A stretch of DNA of 64,000 nucleotides from Lineus longissimus (GCF_910592395.1 NC_088324.1:3102001-3166000); one strand, 5' to 3'; numbered from the stretch's first letter, positions 1 through 13,780 are shown. The notes: generated from the letters alone by a model not told the origin. Numbers and translations are program-made.

Positions 1-1430
1 AAACTCTCCTGCCACTAGCTCATTAAGAAACACGTTATACATGTTAAAGTTTAAGATTATAATACAGGGATATCAATGGAATAGTTTCATGACATACTGA
101 TTGTTTTTACAACAATACTATATGTTGTGATTACTGTTTATATTGATACTCGTAGATGAAGATTACTCGTATTTCTTCTGTTGTATGACCGGAGGTGATG
201 GAGGCAAGTCGATGCAACCTGCGATGACCGCCGCAAACGAGCAATTATCGTTGCAGCCGATTTTAATCGCTCATATGTGGGGCAATTCCAAAGGGCATGC
301 TGCCAGTTTGATACATTGCCCCTCCAGTGAGTCGTGCCCAAAGTTTTGATTTCTGTATAAAATCGGCCTTTTAAGGGTTAAAGCCTCGATACGCAGGGTA
401 CTTTGCCTTTATAACCCAATATCACTGAGGACCGGGTATTGCAAATGACGCAAATAGAATAAATACATGAATTTGTGTGAAACCATCCATCCAGTTCAAA
501 CAAAAACCAAAAAAGGTTCAGGCTGACAACAACTCCATCAAGTTCTGAAATTTTCACTTTAATATATGCAAAAGAGAAGTGCCGTTAAGATTTAAAGTTG
601 GGACTTTTTTTTCGTTTCAAAGTCATGATTTTCAGTTTTGGACATTTTTGTATCGGCCATGTTACCCCAGTCATAGAAATACGAAATGAACCATTCGAAT
701 ATTCTCAATAAACGGCCCACATCCCTTCTTTGGAATGGTGTCCCTAATTACTCCACATTTACTTTGACAAATATGCTGTAAATCTTTCTCATAGTGTGAC
801 TTTGATGGCCCTTTTCAAAACCAAGTGAATGCTTTAGAATCCAACAAAACACTAAGAAAAACATTCCATGGGCTCTATAGGAATTTGCAATTCTGCAGTT
901 TGTTCGTTGATAAGAGAAAACATGTTCGGTTTAGATACAGTCAAAAACTTTGAAGCCCAAAAAATATTCCAACTTAAAGTCTGCAGGACACTTCCCGTAT
1001 TTAACGTTGGAAAGTTCAGAGCACGAAATGTTTTTGTGGTGGCTTGGACATTTTCTGGTTTATATTTGAAACTAATAGATGGTTGGCACAAAACTCCATG
1101 TCAGCTTTCTACTTGCCTTATATCTTCAGTCATATAAAATTATAAAGCATAATTACATGTATAAGCGACATAACGTTGGCATGGAAGCGTTAACAGTTGC
1201 GTTTGCAGTAATTTTAAACGATCAATAAACTGTCCAAATAAAAAGGTCAGTTAAGAAATATCATGAAAATCTGATAATTGAAAAAAAAAAAAATTTCCTT
1301 GCGCTATTTTGATAACTTGCCCTTTTCTTCAAATACCTTTTTCTAACACTCATTCGTTCAAAACGTTTGTCCACTTAGGCGAATATAAGATCAAAAACAT
1401 TGAATTGATGTTGTTCGTTACATTTTAACT
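1..1430. other. Non-coding stretch, nothing recognised
   Basis: Only short open frames without recognisable motifs, codon pattern or splice context are present. I see no repeat family, RNA gene or long ORF that I can support. Confidence 0.5.
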
Positions 1431-1996
1431 TTGCCAGTTGGCCGGCATCAAAAGATGACGAAAGAATGTTTGATATATCTATTACTGGAATGTTCCTTGT
1501 GTAACCAAGAAAGAATTGATCTCTTTTCCTCATTGAATTCGTTCACATCTTTCCAGTCCCTTAATAACGAGCAAAAATTCTCCTTTCTTATGTCATACAA
1601 TCACGGGGACTCAGAAATTGGTAAATCTGTTATCAATTTTGTCATAGCCTGTCTCAATAAAAGAGCACTCAAGAATCCTACCTAATAATTCTAGTTCTCA
1701 AAAATTCTACCCGGTATTCTAGTTAGTCACAGGATAGATCGATTCTTCTGACTAGGCCTACTGGTACTAGATAGTATTTAACAATATTATTGTAAATTAT
1801 TGTATGGCTTCCCTTGGAGTAAATATAACGTTCTATCTACTCCAACGTTCTGTTCACTCCAAGAGCTTCCGAACAATTTCACCGGTCTCCGTCTTGTACA
1901 TTCATGTAACGTTAATTTGTATATCATTGTGTGTTCTACTGTTGCATTGTCTATCTTGTTAGATTGAGCAATACAATTACTTACTTACTTACTTAC
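1431..1996 (+). mobile_element. Decayed LINE 3' end with TTAC-repeat tail
   Basis: An 84-codon frame (1431-1685) reads like the C-terminal tail of a non-LTR retrotransposon polyprotein: a 'LLLECSLCNQER' segment followed by Leu/Phe-rich helices and a closing 'VIACLNKR'. This resembles the region after the RT thumb where many LINEs end in 'hLLxCxxYxxxR'. About 290 bp of AT-rich sequence follows and ends in a tandem TTAC run at 1976-1996, which looks like a LINE microsatellite tail. No RT core motifs are present, so this would be a severely 5'-truncated copy. The family is inferred from motif resemblance only; it could also be a chance ORF. Confidence 0.35.
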
Positions 1997-3690
1997 CTAT
2001 AGGTATATTCATTTATAATGGCAACAATCTGACAAAGTAAAAATCACGTGAAAATCTCGATATTTAATAATCTCTCCTTTCGGCCCGTACACCAAGTTAG
2101 AATTAATTGACTACATGTACTTGTTTACATGGTCTTCGAATTTCTAAGACAGATTTCATAACAGAAAGTTGCATTTCTTACAGCAGCACTACACTCCATA
2201 CGAAGTATTTCATGAACAAATCTTCCTGAAATTATCTTGAAACATGGGGCTCTATGAAAATGTGCTACAATATACCCAAAATATCATCTCCATTTCTCTA
2301 CTAAAACGCAACATTATCAGACCATTCCATGGGTCTTACACCAACATAACCAAAGGTGGATAATTGCACCTAATTTATTTTGAATGTTTACTTAATAGTG
2401 ATGCAACATGGTCAGTCGGTCCGGGAAAAAGCCCGAGGCTAGTTAATCGAACAATGCTCAAGTATGTGAGTCAGACAGTCATCTATAAGAGACGTTTTGA
2501 AAGAAGCAGCCAAAGGGAATTTTTTTTCACTGTACTATAAGACCAGGTTTATAGCACAGCTTCATGCATGAACCAACGGTGATTTTAGGGCAGCATAACA
2601 AAGTTGTCGGCTGCTTCCCAAGAACCGCCAATTCTTCTTTCTGATAGAAAAGTTCTCTCTGCCAGAGGCAGTCAATTCAAGTTTGACAATAATGCATGAG
2701 TGGCTAACACAAAAGTAGTAGACTGTGTGCAAGTCATGAGCAGGTCCCAGCTGAAGAGTTGGATCGAAACGACGAAAAGGTGACTTTGATAATGTGAATG
2801 ATCTTGAATATTCGAAACGTTAAGCTAGCTTCGCATTAAGGGCTGTGGGTTGAAAAACAATCACACATCGTTGGAATTATTGATGGCTGACAACGTTTCT
2901 TGCCATATTTCGATAGGATCAGTAGTTTTTGAGATATTTGTTCTTGTTGAGTTTAAACGCTTTATGGCCGAGTATGAAGTCGATTATCCTATAGCGATAA
3001 TGTTCCTAAAACTAACCGTGTTGATATTCAATACACTTTAATTTAATTTAAGCTACTACCGGATTTGATGTCACATTTTTGAACGCGACCTTCACGATTA
3101 CTCGTTTCTGCTAGAGCGAAGTACCGTTTTGGTTTTGTAAAATAAATTGTTGAAAAACTATTGCTCGTAGGCCGAGTTCAGGCAACTGCAAAACCACTCA
3201 AAAAAGAACAATAATGTACATAGTTATATTCACCTAGACTTTAAGATACTGCCTTTTCATTATTTTTGAAGTGCATAAAGCTAAGTCACTCCTTTCAACA
3301 TGGCCACGGTTCGGTGTCCCCCCCCCCCCCTCCATGAAAAACTAAATAGATATTGAACACTGTGAGTTCTCAACATGGTATAGTCTAATCAACCACAAAT
3401 TCATTCTGACTAATTTGACAGAGCCCGCCTATCATGACATCATTTTATTGATGTCAATATGTTAAAGTTGAATAAGGTCTAGAAATGTTTTTTAGACTTA
3501 TCAGAATGGTATCAATAACAGCGACATTGGTTTTTACATCGCAACTGATATCATGTCAACAGTTACTTTTGTTATAATGATATTACCAGATGTTTCCTAC
3601 CCAGCCTGGTGTGTTTACTGATTAGGGATCCTGACGACTGCCTCGCCTTGCAGCAGGAAAGTGATGTGCTAATGAATTATTCTGGGGTGT
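1997..3690. other. Non-coding stretch with one poly-C run
   Basis: No gene or mobile element is recognised. A run of 13 C occurs at 3318-3330. The remaining sequence is AT-rich with only short open frames. Confidence 0.45.
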
Positions 3691-5110
3691 ACTAATATTG
3701 GTCCTACTCTATGATGTGACTGTCTCCTGTCAGTCATGTCAGCACCTCAGCTCAAAAGACAACAAAGCTAGAGGTATATATGACCGTGTCGCAGAAACTA
3801 TCCGCAATAATCTCCTGCATTCGGCATTCAACCTGTCTTACGCTTTAACTGTACTATGGCAGTGTCCGTGTCACAACTCAGCAATGATGGCAAGACACAG
3901 CGTATTTGCTGATCCATAGCCATCCCAACATATATACTCTGTCCTTTTGATAGTCTCCCCGGTTAGTGACTGTATGGCAGGACAAATTTCCGCATGCGCT
4001 ATGTTGTGACTGTCACATGTAAGTATTTACTCACCAGGCCACGGATGGATGTGACTGTTTCCCTGGGACAATCAATATTTGTTTAACTACGCGGTTCCTA
4101 CGTTAAAGCTGTGACTGTAATGACAGTCATGTTTCAGTGTCCCAACACCATAACTCAAATATGAAAAACAAGATGTGATAGTCCCATACTCCACGTTATG
4201 CTTTGGCACTCTGGTCTCGGTCTCAACAGAATGGGAATGACAGTGTTTGTCTCCACATGAACAATCAACAACTATAATTACCAATTAGACCTGCGATATG
4301 CTGAGAAGTCTCCTATTATTCTCACATCTCAGCCAACATGGATATTCTCACGCATTTTGACCTGTGCTATAATGCGACAGCCTATTATAAGTGTCACATC
4401 TCAACAAGCATGGACAGACGACAGGGTATGTCAACGGACATGACAGAATCATTCAACTATATTCCACTACATTTAGGCGTGTTAGGCGTGCGATATGCTG
4501 CGACATCTTGCATTAGTGTCATATCTTAACATACGCGGTTAGACGGTGATGTGACTATCTTTCCAGGAAAAATCAGCGATTAGTCCTGCACCGTATGGCC
4601 TGCGTTATTATCTGATAGTCACCTACTGTTTCACCTCAACTGACTCGAAAAGACGGTACGTGTCTCTCTAGGAACAATCTGCTATTTATTCCAACTCTTT
4701 AGGTCATCGTTATGCTGCGATAGTATCTTATTATTGTAACATCTCAACATACATGGAAAGACGGGATGTGTCTTTCTCTACCAGTAGGAACAATCATATC
4801 TGACTTTTAGGCCCGCGTTATGTTGCGACAGTCTCCCATTAGTCATGTAAGTGTCACACCTAAACAGACAAGGAAGAACAGGATAGTGAATGTCTCTCCA
4901 GGAATTGCAATTCACGTTATTCCCAAAAAGATGTGGCTGTATCTCTAGAAACAATCAAACATAATCCTTACCACCTGGTCCAAAGTTATGTTGCGACTGT
5001 CTCACACATGTCCAGCAACTCAACAGGTAAAGACAAAGGGGACGCGCCCGTCATGCTGTAAACAGTCAGAAATATTTCAAGGTCGATTTATGATGTGACT
5101 AATAGTGGCA
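3690..5110. repeat. Degenerate tandem repeat array, period roughly 100 bp
   Basis: A recurring block 'gttatg(t/c)tgcga(c/t)agtct', followed by 'tgtcacatctcaaca', 'catgga-agacggga' and 'tgtctctccaggaacaat', appears at roughly 4290, 4370, 4490, 4605, 4709, 4811 and 4987, with weaker copies from about 3700. Spacing in the best part is 100-115 bp. The copies are diverged with indels, so this looks like an old satellite-like array. Small ORFs inside it appear to be by-products of the repeat. Confidence 0.6.
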
Positions 5111-7362
5111 TACACAGTCTCGAATTCTGTAATTAGTTACCATTGTTCCCCGGGAGGTTATTTTGAATCTATTCATGTCACCCAGTTCGGTATCATTGTT
5201 CTTTGCAGTGGGTTGACTTTGGTGAGAATTAGTTTGGTTTAAGACAAGTGTCTTGTAGAAAAAACACACCACTAAATTCTTCAGACGACGGACAAATTCA
5301 GGTGATCGCTAAAGACTCATCACAGAGCAGAGCGACTGCTTATGCACGACAAATTCATGAACACAGATTGAGTATTGAGCTTGGTGACGGCGATTGTTGT
5401 TGTGGCTCACAACAGACGAACTCCTGGAACTGGCTCTTGATTATAGACAGGACTGATGAATTGACTATTGACAACGGTTGTATTACTCATCAAACGACAG
5501 AATCCTTTATTCTTGACACGGTGTCTGGTATCATTCAATGACGATTGAAGGTTTAACTGCAAAACATAAACAATACAAATCATAAGTTCACTAACCTCAC
5601 AAATCACAACCTGTTCCCTTGTCACAACCACCAGAAGACAGAACTGAAGACAATATTTCGTCATGTACGGTGGCGACGCCTATACGAACAACGTTCAACT
5701 ACAATGTAGATGATGGATAACCAGCTGGCAGAGGCTCTCATCATTAGGATTCTAAATACCTCAAATCCACAAATATTTCACTGATTAACAAAGCTTAGAC
5801 AATAGTTGTTTATCAATAATATCTGGACCTCCTAAAGTGGTATATTGTTACATAAACAGACAGAATAAAAGAAAACCTGAACTTTAGGTTGGTGGCGGGA
5901 AAAGTCCGGACGGCTCCTGAAGACGACAAAGCACTGCCGCCTAAACATGTCTTGTATGGCCATACTATGGCTCACCATTCATGTATTTTAGCTTCTACAT
6001 GTACACTTACATCTCGTTGTCCCTTCCACTGTCTATAAACACTATGGGGGCACAGCTTGTGCCAACACTTCCATTCTTTGGGACAATTTACTAAATTTTG
6101 GTTGTGAAAATCTCGTGGTTGTTGGTAGTGTCGTTACACTGGGCCACCGATTCCATCTCAGAAGCGGAGATCCCCGAAGACCAAAACGAAAGGGAAGGAG
6201 ACACGACAATTGTTGCCTCATTACAACGAACGGTAAACATCAAGTAAGATGGAAAATTATACAGTGCGTATCAAAAAAGGGTAATCCGAGATCAGAGAGT
6301 CGATATGCCAAGGTTACTGATTTTGACAACCTTCATTTGGGTTACCATTTGACAGGAGCCCATCACATTTCTATCATCACTTCTGTTACACATTGACCGA
6401 TTACAGTGTTATTGAAAAATGATTCGATCACTTTTTCCAAGTCGTGGAATATCTATGTAAAAAAGCAATTAATTGGCTCTTGCGTCATATGTTCGCGAAC
6501 CTCGCTGTTTGGAAACGCTTAAACACAGATTGGCACATTTTCTGTTTTCACCTCATGGTTTTTCTTCTAGTTGTCTTTTGTATGGAAACATTTAAATATG
6601 GGGGACAAACACAGGAATGATGTTTCACTGGCTTAAACATCCACTTTCGGGAACTAAGATCCTCGAAAGTTCATATTTTGCTAAAAGAAAAAGTGGAAAG
6701 TAAGGTGTATGTCACCCTTGCAAGTTTATTGTTGGTCAAATAAAAAAGAAAACCTGTTTTGATTGAGGGACGAATGTGTTTTTAGCTCAAAAGAAACATT
6801 TCTATAGACACACATTAAAGGATTACCTGACATCAGGAAGTTGTGGTCATTCAGTGTTGTTCGTATAAGTCTTATTATGCTGAATGATCCAAAAAAGGAA
6901 ATTAGTAGTTTGGTGTGATAATCCGATGTGGTATACTGCGAGATAATCACCGACGAATAAGGGTCTTTGACAGTAATGGCTAAATGATAATGTGATTGAC
7001 AGCTATTTTGCCGTTTTGTTGCCAAATGCACCACCCGAGCAGCAAATATCATGAACCATTTATTGATACTGCGGTTTTATTTACATATGTATAAAAAGGT
7101 GATGGCATCCGGTGGTTTTAAGATGTTGTCTGTTCAGAGGCTGCAGTAATGACAGACTGACGTTTTTACTGTTAATTTCTGAAGCACAGCGCTACTAATA
7201 TAAAACGCGCTACTAATACAAAACACTATGTCGTCACGGCAGTCTATCTCCGCCTTGCGAACGTGAAGCGCGGAAAAAAGTGTACAATACACTGATGCGA
7301 GGAATCGCTCTGATACGAACTTGGCTAAACTCGATTCACACTGACAGCGACCGTCAACGGTG
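5111..7362. other. Non-coding stretch, nothing recognised
   Basis: Several frames of 80-110 codons occur on both strands, but none shows a motif or splice context I recognise. Confidence 0.4.
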
Positions 7363-9068
7363 TCATATTGGCGCACTCATACCATGCATTGCGGATCGGG
7401 TAAAAATTCTAAAATAACAATTTTTTTTTATAACACACTTTTGTCCATTGTAGTCGTATCTCCACTTAATTGCATACTGGTCACAGCACCCCATCATGCC
7501 GTCTAATCCAAACTTTGAGAGCGATACCAGGGTGAGATCGTCCGCGTGGCAAGGCGATCCACAGTTCACGTCTTCGATTTTAGCACCGACATCTAACTGA
7601 TCTAGGTTGTCAAGAAGTTCGTTGATGTAGAGTAGGTACAACCAGGTTGAGAGTACACCACCTTGTCTGACAGACTGTTTTAGCGCAAACCACGGGGACA
7701 TAGTATTACTGACAATCACGCAACTTTCAGCATCCACATAGCAGTTTTTGGTCAAGCGCCAAAGCTTGCCTTGCACCCCAAAATAAAATGCTTGTGGAAG
7801 AGCCCGTTATGCCAGACGGTATCGAAGGCTTTGGATGTATTCAAGAAGCACGCGTACACTTTCGAGTTCCTTTCGAGATTGTGACGGATTGTTTCCTGGA
7901 GCACGAAGGCAGTGGATACACAACTGCGCTTCTTTTGGTAGACACTTTGCTGGCGATTAGGGAAAACTATATTGTTGTCTTGCGTCCATCGATTCAGTTT
8001 CTCTAGCATCAGTTTTTCTAACAGTTTGTACAGAACAGGTAGCAACGTTATCGGACGATAACTCCCTGGTTTGGCCCGATCCTTTCCCCCACCCTTATGT
8101 ATAGTGTGGATAACTCCTTTCTTGGCACTGGCCGGTACATGCTCAGATGTCAGTATCACGTTAAGGAGATTTGTGAGCGTTGTATGGAGGATGCGACCTC
8201 CATATTTGATGTGTTCGTTCGTGAGGGAATCGTGAACTCCTGCTTTCCCACACTTAAGTCCACGAATCGCGCGCGTAACTTCCTCAAAAGAGAAAGGGTG
8301 GTCGAGGCCGTCTATCTGTATCTGCTTTGACCTTTCGTCCATGTCTTGCACTGACCTGTCTACTTCACACCTAAACGTTTCATCATATCTCAGGTCGCAT
8401 TTCGGAGAATAAAGCTCTTCAAAATATGCGGCCCACTTATTCGCGATGTCCGAAGTGTCATAACACATTTCCCCTTTGAAGCGCATAGGGGGAGGGAGCC
8501 TGTTTGGCGTGAGTTTACGGCTTTTTAGCAGTCTCCAGAATTTGTCCTGGTCTACCTCGGCAAGCTCGTCCAGTTCTGCATAGAAATTCGCCTCCAAGTC
8601 GGCATTCTGCTTTCGCAGAGCCGCTCTGAAAGCCCGTTTGGCCTCTTTGTACAGTTTGAATTCCTCCGAGTCCGCGGATCTGGGTTTGTCTGCTTGTACC
8701 CACAGTTGGCGTGCCTGTTTCATTTGCTGATAGATAGGCTTGAGTTTTTCATTCCAGTTCGGTCTGCACTTCTTACGCGAATTCCTCCGTTTGGGAATGG
8801 AGAGATCAGCTGCGGTGACCATTGTGCGAACTACTGATTCATACAGTGCATCAATTTCGGCGTGCGTACGCGCAGTTGACGTATCGACCTGCGGGAGGTT
8901 TCTTTCGAGTATTGCTCTGTAGTCAGTTATGCAACAGAAGTTGTCTCTTATGCACCGGTCCTAATTGTTGCGCACAACTAGAAATCCCCGAGCAGTAGTG
9001 TTGTCTGAGGCGCCAGTATGGGACATTTTTACTACTGCACAGATGGGTAAATAGTCCGATGTGTTTAT
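7363..9068 (-). pseudogene. LINE reverse transcriptase (with endonuclease C-terminal tip)
   Basis: The minus-strand frame 8822-7752 (356 codons) is continued by 7776-7363 after a one-base-type frameshift near 7770. Recognisable RT blocks in order are 'YRPITLLPVLYKLLEKLM' (motif 1/2), 'TSKAFDTVWH' (motif A), 'RQGGVLSTWLY' (motif B) and 'HADDLTLVS' (motif C, xADD), ending at 'KWRYDYN' (motif D). In motif A the residue before 'TSKAFD' is Asn where related elements often have Asp. The thumb and everything downstream are missing. Between 9068 and 8822 the reading continues into the SDH-like box of the endonuclease but contains stops. Molecular role in an intact element: target-primed reverse transcription. 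This copy cannot make a full product. Confidence 0.75.
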
Positions 9069-9087
9069 GCCATTTTGTGTCATTCAA

Positions 9088-9259
9088 ACTTACCTATGGA
9101 ACACTTTTGCATGTTACTCCATTTGGGCTCAAACACAAGAGTATCCCTTTAATTTTCTAAAGGGAGAACTGAGTTAACAGCTCGGCCGCCAGGCGGCGCC
9201 CTGACCGATCCCGCGAGATCGCGCCGATCTCATGCCGCCATATTCAGTCTTTACTCTTG
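9088..9259 (+). repeat. DIRS copy A left inverted terminal repeat
   Basis: Begins with 'cttacctatggaacac' and runs through a GC-rich palindromic core ('gatcccgcgagatcgcgcc') to 'agtctttactcttg'. It is the reverse complement of 15405-15577. Confidence 0.85.
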
Positions 9260-9554
9260 TGCTTCTACGAAGCACATCGTTTTTTCAAAGCTGCCGTGAA
9301 TTCGATTTAAAACCAAATTCAACCAGCCAAGTCTAGACGATTTTTGGGTTCATTCACCTACGGAGTAGACCGCCAAACTAATCTTGGCATTAGTATTGTC
9401 CAGTCTATTTAATTATAGACATTTTCTTAGCTAGCTTAGTCGACCCGGCTCCATTATTTTGATCTTGGTAGGGTAGAGTTAAGTAGGCTATTCTCCGCTC
9501 TATTGTAATGAACAAGACTCAGATCCATTGCAATAGTGTTTAATTCAAGTAGGC

Positions 9555-11088
9555 ATGTTTTCCTTTCCATTAATTATTGCGTCCTTTCTGGCCTACTTGG
9601 GGTTCCCAGTGTTTTTATTGTCATTGGAACCATTTTTTATATGGCGTACCCCTCCGACGGCATCCTTTGTCTCACCACAAAGGAATGCGTCTGGTGGCGG
9701 GAAACGGGCCGCGAAGACGCCTAAACCCTCTTCCGGTTCCGTTTCCGGGCATATAACCCGGAGGTCTAGCAAACCTCCCGCCACCACCCCTTCCGTCAGC
9801 CGAGTTCCGGTTCCGGCCGCGGCTGCGAAGGATGCGGGATCTGACATTATTAATGTCTGTGGTCCCAAGGGAGACTTACATCCAATAAGTCTCCAAGGGT
9901 TTAATATACCCCGGACCTCAGGGAACCTTCCGGTTCCCCTGTCGTCCGCTCCCCCGAGTACAAGCCCTTTGTACCCGCGGGAGCACCCTGCTTCCGGTCC
10001 GCCGATTGCAGTTCCGGTTACTGACGCGGGTTCCCGTTTTTCAGTAACCGAAGACTCTACTGGGGGTTTTTCTCAGTCTTTACTGCGAAATAACCCCAGT
10101 CCTCACGGACACAGTAGAGTAGGGCCGGACCTTATAACGCCACCTCCGAAACGCCATGCGTCTTCGGTAACAGCGTTTCCGCCCTCCGTGCCTCCTTCTA
10201 AAAGCTTCCGGTAGCTCCATACCGGCGAAGGAGTTACGGGCATTTCCGGTTTCGGACTTCGTCCTACCGGAAATGCAGGCACCTTCCTACGTTGGCCAAC
10301 CTCTTGGGTGGAACCAACCGGAAGTGCCACCCCCTCCTCGTAGCAGAGGCGTCGTTCCCATGGAACGAGCTACGCAGAGAGGACATCTGAACTCTGGTTC
10401 AGAATATGGGCATCTTCCGCTTCCGGAAGACCCATTCGCCCGCACATACGGCTTCCAGGGTTCGCTTATGCGCTCACCCTCGCCTCAACCGCCCGTCGTT
10501 GAGAGAAGCCGCACGTCGGGTCCGGAACCCGAGTCGGGACAGCAACTGTCCCAGCTCATCCAGATGGTAGCAGGTCTTTCTGATAGACTCAGCCATCTGG
10601 AGCAGGGTTCCGGTTCCTCTGGTGCGCCTGGTCCCATCGGATACCCACCATCCGACTCCTCTATTTTAGAGGAATTTTCTGAGAACGAGAGTTCTCAGCC
10701 AGGCTACCGCTCCCCCAATCAGGAGGAGCTGTCACCAGAGGAGGCCAGTATCCTGTCGGATATGAAGACACTCAGATCCTTGATCAGAGCGTACCTCCCG
10801 CAGGATCTGTGCCCTACCCCGCCGGAACTGCCAGCCTTGTCAACACCGACCTTTTCACTCTGGGGACAGGAAGTGGATCCCAATCCACAGGTTTCTCAAG
10901 GCTCCACTCGGGCACTTGAATTCCTTCCTCCCTCCCCGTCGGTGGTAGCAGTCTCTGAACTTTTGGAGCGTACAATCAGAGACTCACAAGGCGCCCACCA
11001 ACGTACTTCCATCCCTGTCCTTCCGGCAGTCAGACCGGAAGCTTGGTGTACCGGGGAAGTTGTTCACGGCACAACTTCCTCCCGTTAG
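9555..11088 (+). pseudogene. DIRS copy A gag-like region
   Basis: Two frames, 9555-10214 and 10273-11088, together form a Pro/Ser-rich gag-like segment. The N-terminus has a basic 'GGGKRAAKTPKPSSG' stretch and a later part is acidic and Ser-rich ('ILEEFSENESS', 'SPEEASILSDMKTLRSLI'). Comparison with copy B shows that copy A lacks two bases near 11049, which separates this frame from the following RT frame that starts at 11060. In the intact family gag and RT therefore probably form one ORF. No zinc knuckle is visible, which is usual for DIRS gag. The exact function is inferred only from position. Confidence 0.7.
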
Positions 11089-13015
11089 GCAGTACCGCGC
11101 TGACTATTATCGAGTCAGCTCGGCCGGCTGTCCAGCTGCAGCATCGACTTCCATATTAAAGGACGATGTACAGCTGGACCAACTCGTGCCTAGGGTGACC
11201 TCCTCCTCGGCTTACCGAGACCTTAGAGCACAAGAGGGTCTGGCCAAAAACACGTTAGCGGTGCTCTCCTACGCAGAGCACACTAACCTGGCCCTAGCCA
11301 GATCCCTAAAAGATAATGAGTCACTATCTGATGACACAAAATCGCTTGTGACATCCTTGTCACATTCGATTAGGCACGCTATTGCGCTGTCCGCCAAGAC
11401 CGCAGCAAATAGCGTCCTACTCCGTAGAGACGCCGCACTGGGCTCTCTCAATGTCATCAGATCCCTCCAGCTGGAAGGGGCCTTAAGAACCGCTCCTATG
11501 GACGGTTCTTTCCTGTTCGCAGATTCTGTACAAGAGGCGGCTCAAGCACAGAAAGATTGGGACAAATTATATGCCCCCACTGCGACACAGAGGGCCAAGA
11601 CCTCTCTACCTAACGCTAGAAAGATAGAGAGGCCCCAGCAGGCATCGGGTTCAATCCCGTACGCCAGGCAGGTCCTGCCTAGGCCTACCCCGCCTAGTCA
11701 GCCTGCTCCTGCTGGATCCTTCCGACGGGAAGCGGAGGGTCGCCGGACTGGAAAGAGGAAAATACTTCCTCTAACCAGGGTGGATCCGGTCCGACTAAGC
11801 ACTCCTTTCGCCCAAGGGGTGCTGGCCGGAAGAGGTGACTCCCCCCTCCTTTCTCCTCCCGGACGCAAAAAGGAGCCGACTCCGGTAGTCGGGGGCCGTC
11901 TGCAAAAATTTGCAGACATTTGGGACGATTGGTGCCCAAAGGGGTCCCCAGTCCCAAACATGTTGAGGTACGGAGTGAAACTAGATTTCAACCGTACCCC
12001 CCCCCCCCCCCCGACTACCATATATCCAACCCCAGTTCAGCCACCGAAGGACCCAGTCAAGGCCTCTGCCCTCGAAGCAGAGGTCGCGACATTACTGGAG
12101 AAGCAAGCTATCCAGGTCCTTCAAGATCCATGCTCCCCCGGCTTTTACAGCCACGTTTTCTTGGTTCCCAAGAAAGCAGGGACATGGAGGCTGATCATAG
12201 ACCTTTCCAGGTTAAACACCTTCTTGAATGTTCCTCATTTCAAGATGGAAACCACCAGGTCTATAGCAACGGCGATACAGCCCAACGATTGGGCGGTATC
12301 GATGGATTTAATGGATGCGTACTCACATGTACTGATCCATCCAGACTATCAACACTTCCTTCGATTCCATTACGAAGGAAAGACGTATCAATTCAGGGCC
12401 CTGCCGTTCGGTCTGGCATCGGCACCCCTAATTTTTACGATGATAGTCACAGCCTTCGTCGCTCCCTTTCACGTGATGGGGTTCAAGCTCCATCACTACC
12501 TAGACGATTGGCTACTCCGTTGCAAATCGCGGGAACTACTACTGCAACAACTTCAGGTTCTAAAGCAAAAAGTAGCTTCCGCAGGTTGGATTATCAACGA
12601 AACAAAATCAGAATTCATACCATCCCAAGACTTCGTTTACGTTGGAGTTCGGTTCCTTACGGCCATAGGGAAAATGCTGCCCCCCCTAGACAGGATAAAG
12701 AAAATTCTTCATTTCGTCGCAGAATTCAGAGGAAGGACTCAAGCTCCCGCAAGGCGATGCTTGAGCCTTTTGGGACTTCTGAATTCGGCAGCAGACCAAA
12801 TCCCCCTTGGCCGTCTATATATGCGTCCCATCCAGATGTTTCTAATGTCTCTATGGAAACCCCACAGGGACCCATTAGACAAGTTGGTATTGATACCTCA
12901 ATACCTACTCAAGAACGTCTGGAACTTCTGGGAGTCGGAGACTCGTCTCCAAAGCGGTGTAGATCTTGCTCCACCGCCCCAGAAGTGTCCCTGTTCACAG
13001 ATGCTTCCCTACTAG
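11060..13015 (+). pseudogene. DIRS copy A reverse transcriptase
   Basis: A 651-codon frame. The first ~320 residues are a helical gag/capsid-like region with Pro-rich linkers, interrupted by a C homopolymer (about 11998-12012). RT blocks follow: 'GTWRLIIDLSRLN', 'WAVSMDLMDAYSHV' (catalytic Asp), 'YQFRALPFGLASAP' and the active-site box 'YLDDWLL' (residues about 480-484). The frame is lost near 12981, where copy A lacks one base relative to copy B, so the RNase H that follows is out of frame. Catalytic residues are intact here but altered in copy B. Confidence 0.85.
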
Positions 13016-13780
13016 GGTGGGGAGCACATCTGAACAACGGGGACATGTCCATAAGAGGTCTATGGACAAGGGAGGAGACCATTCTTCCAATAAATATATT
13101 GGAAATGAAGGCTGTCCTTCTTGCCGTGAGGGCTCTTTCCCTTTCGCCTGAAGAATCGGAGAGTAACCCTGTTCTCCGACAATTCTACAGTAGTAGCATA
13201 TGTCAGGAGACAGGGAGGCACAAAGTCCGGCATTCTTTGCCAGCTAACTTGGGAGCTTTACCATCTTTGTGCCGACCTTGGAGTATCGATATGTGCCAGA
13301 CACATACCGGGCAATCGCAACATCCTTGCCGACGCCCTGTCCCGTCAGAACAAGCTAGTTCAGACAGAGTGGACACTCCATCAGGAGATTGTAGACGACC
13401 TTTGTCAATCTCCGAAGGTAGATCTGTTCGCCACCAGGCTGAACAATCGCCTTCCCATCTATTACTCTCCACTTCCGGACGAAGAGGCCCTGGAAGTCGA
13501 CAGCCTTACAGCCTCTTGGGTCGGGCTGAACGCATATGCGTTTCCACCCCTCCCTCTCATCCAACCAGTCCTGAACAAGATCTTGACCAGCCATCCGGTG
13601 AGAATAACTCTCATCGCACCTTGCTGGCCAAATCAGACCTGGTTCCCAGCCTTGCTGGAGCTCCTGATAGATCACCCCAGGAGTCTTCCTACTTGGAAGC
13701 ACCTCCTGTGGCACCCCCTGGGGAGATGCTACCACCAGAACCCTAGATTTTTCAAGTTTCACGCCTGGAACTTATCCAGT
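12975..13780 (+). pseudogene. DIRS copy A RNase H and methylase-like linker region, frame-broken
   Basis: RNase H begins at 'FTDASLLGWGAH' in the frame restored after the 12981 break. It is disrupted again near 13145 by a one-base difference from copy B, and near 13408 by a 9-base shortening. The downstream block 'DLFATRLNNRLPIYYS' ... 'LNAYAFPPLPLIQ' ... 'RITLIAPCWPNQ' is the conserved segment found between RNase H and recombinase in DIRS elements, often compared to a DNA N6-methylase fold. The domain identity comes from the order and motifs; the reading frames change three times in this copy. Confidence 0.75.

Noticed and set aside
11694-12021. Minus-strand frames inside DIRS copy A (87 and 107 codons)
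   Set aside because: Shadows of the GC-rich sense frame; low-complexity Pro/Arg/Gly composition.
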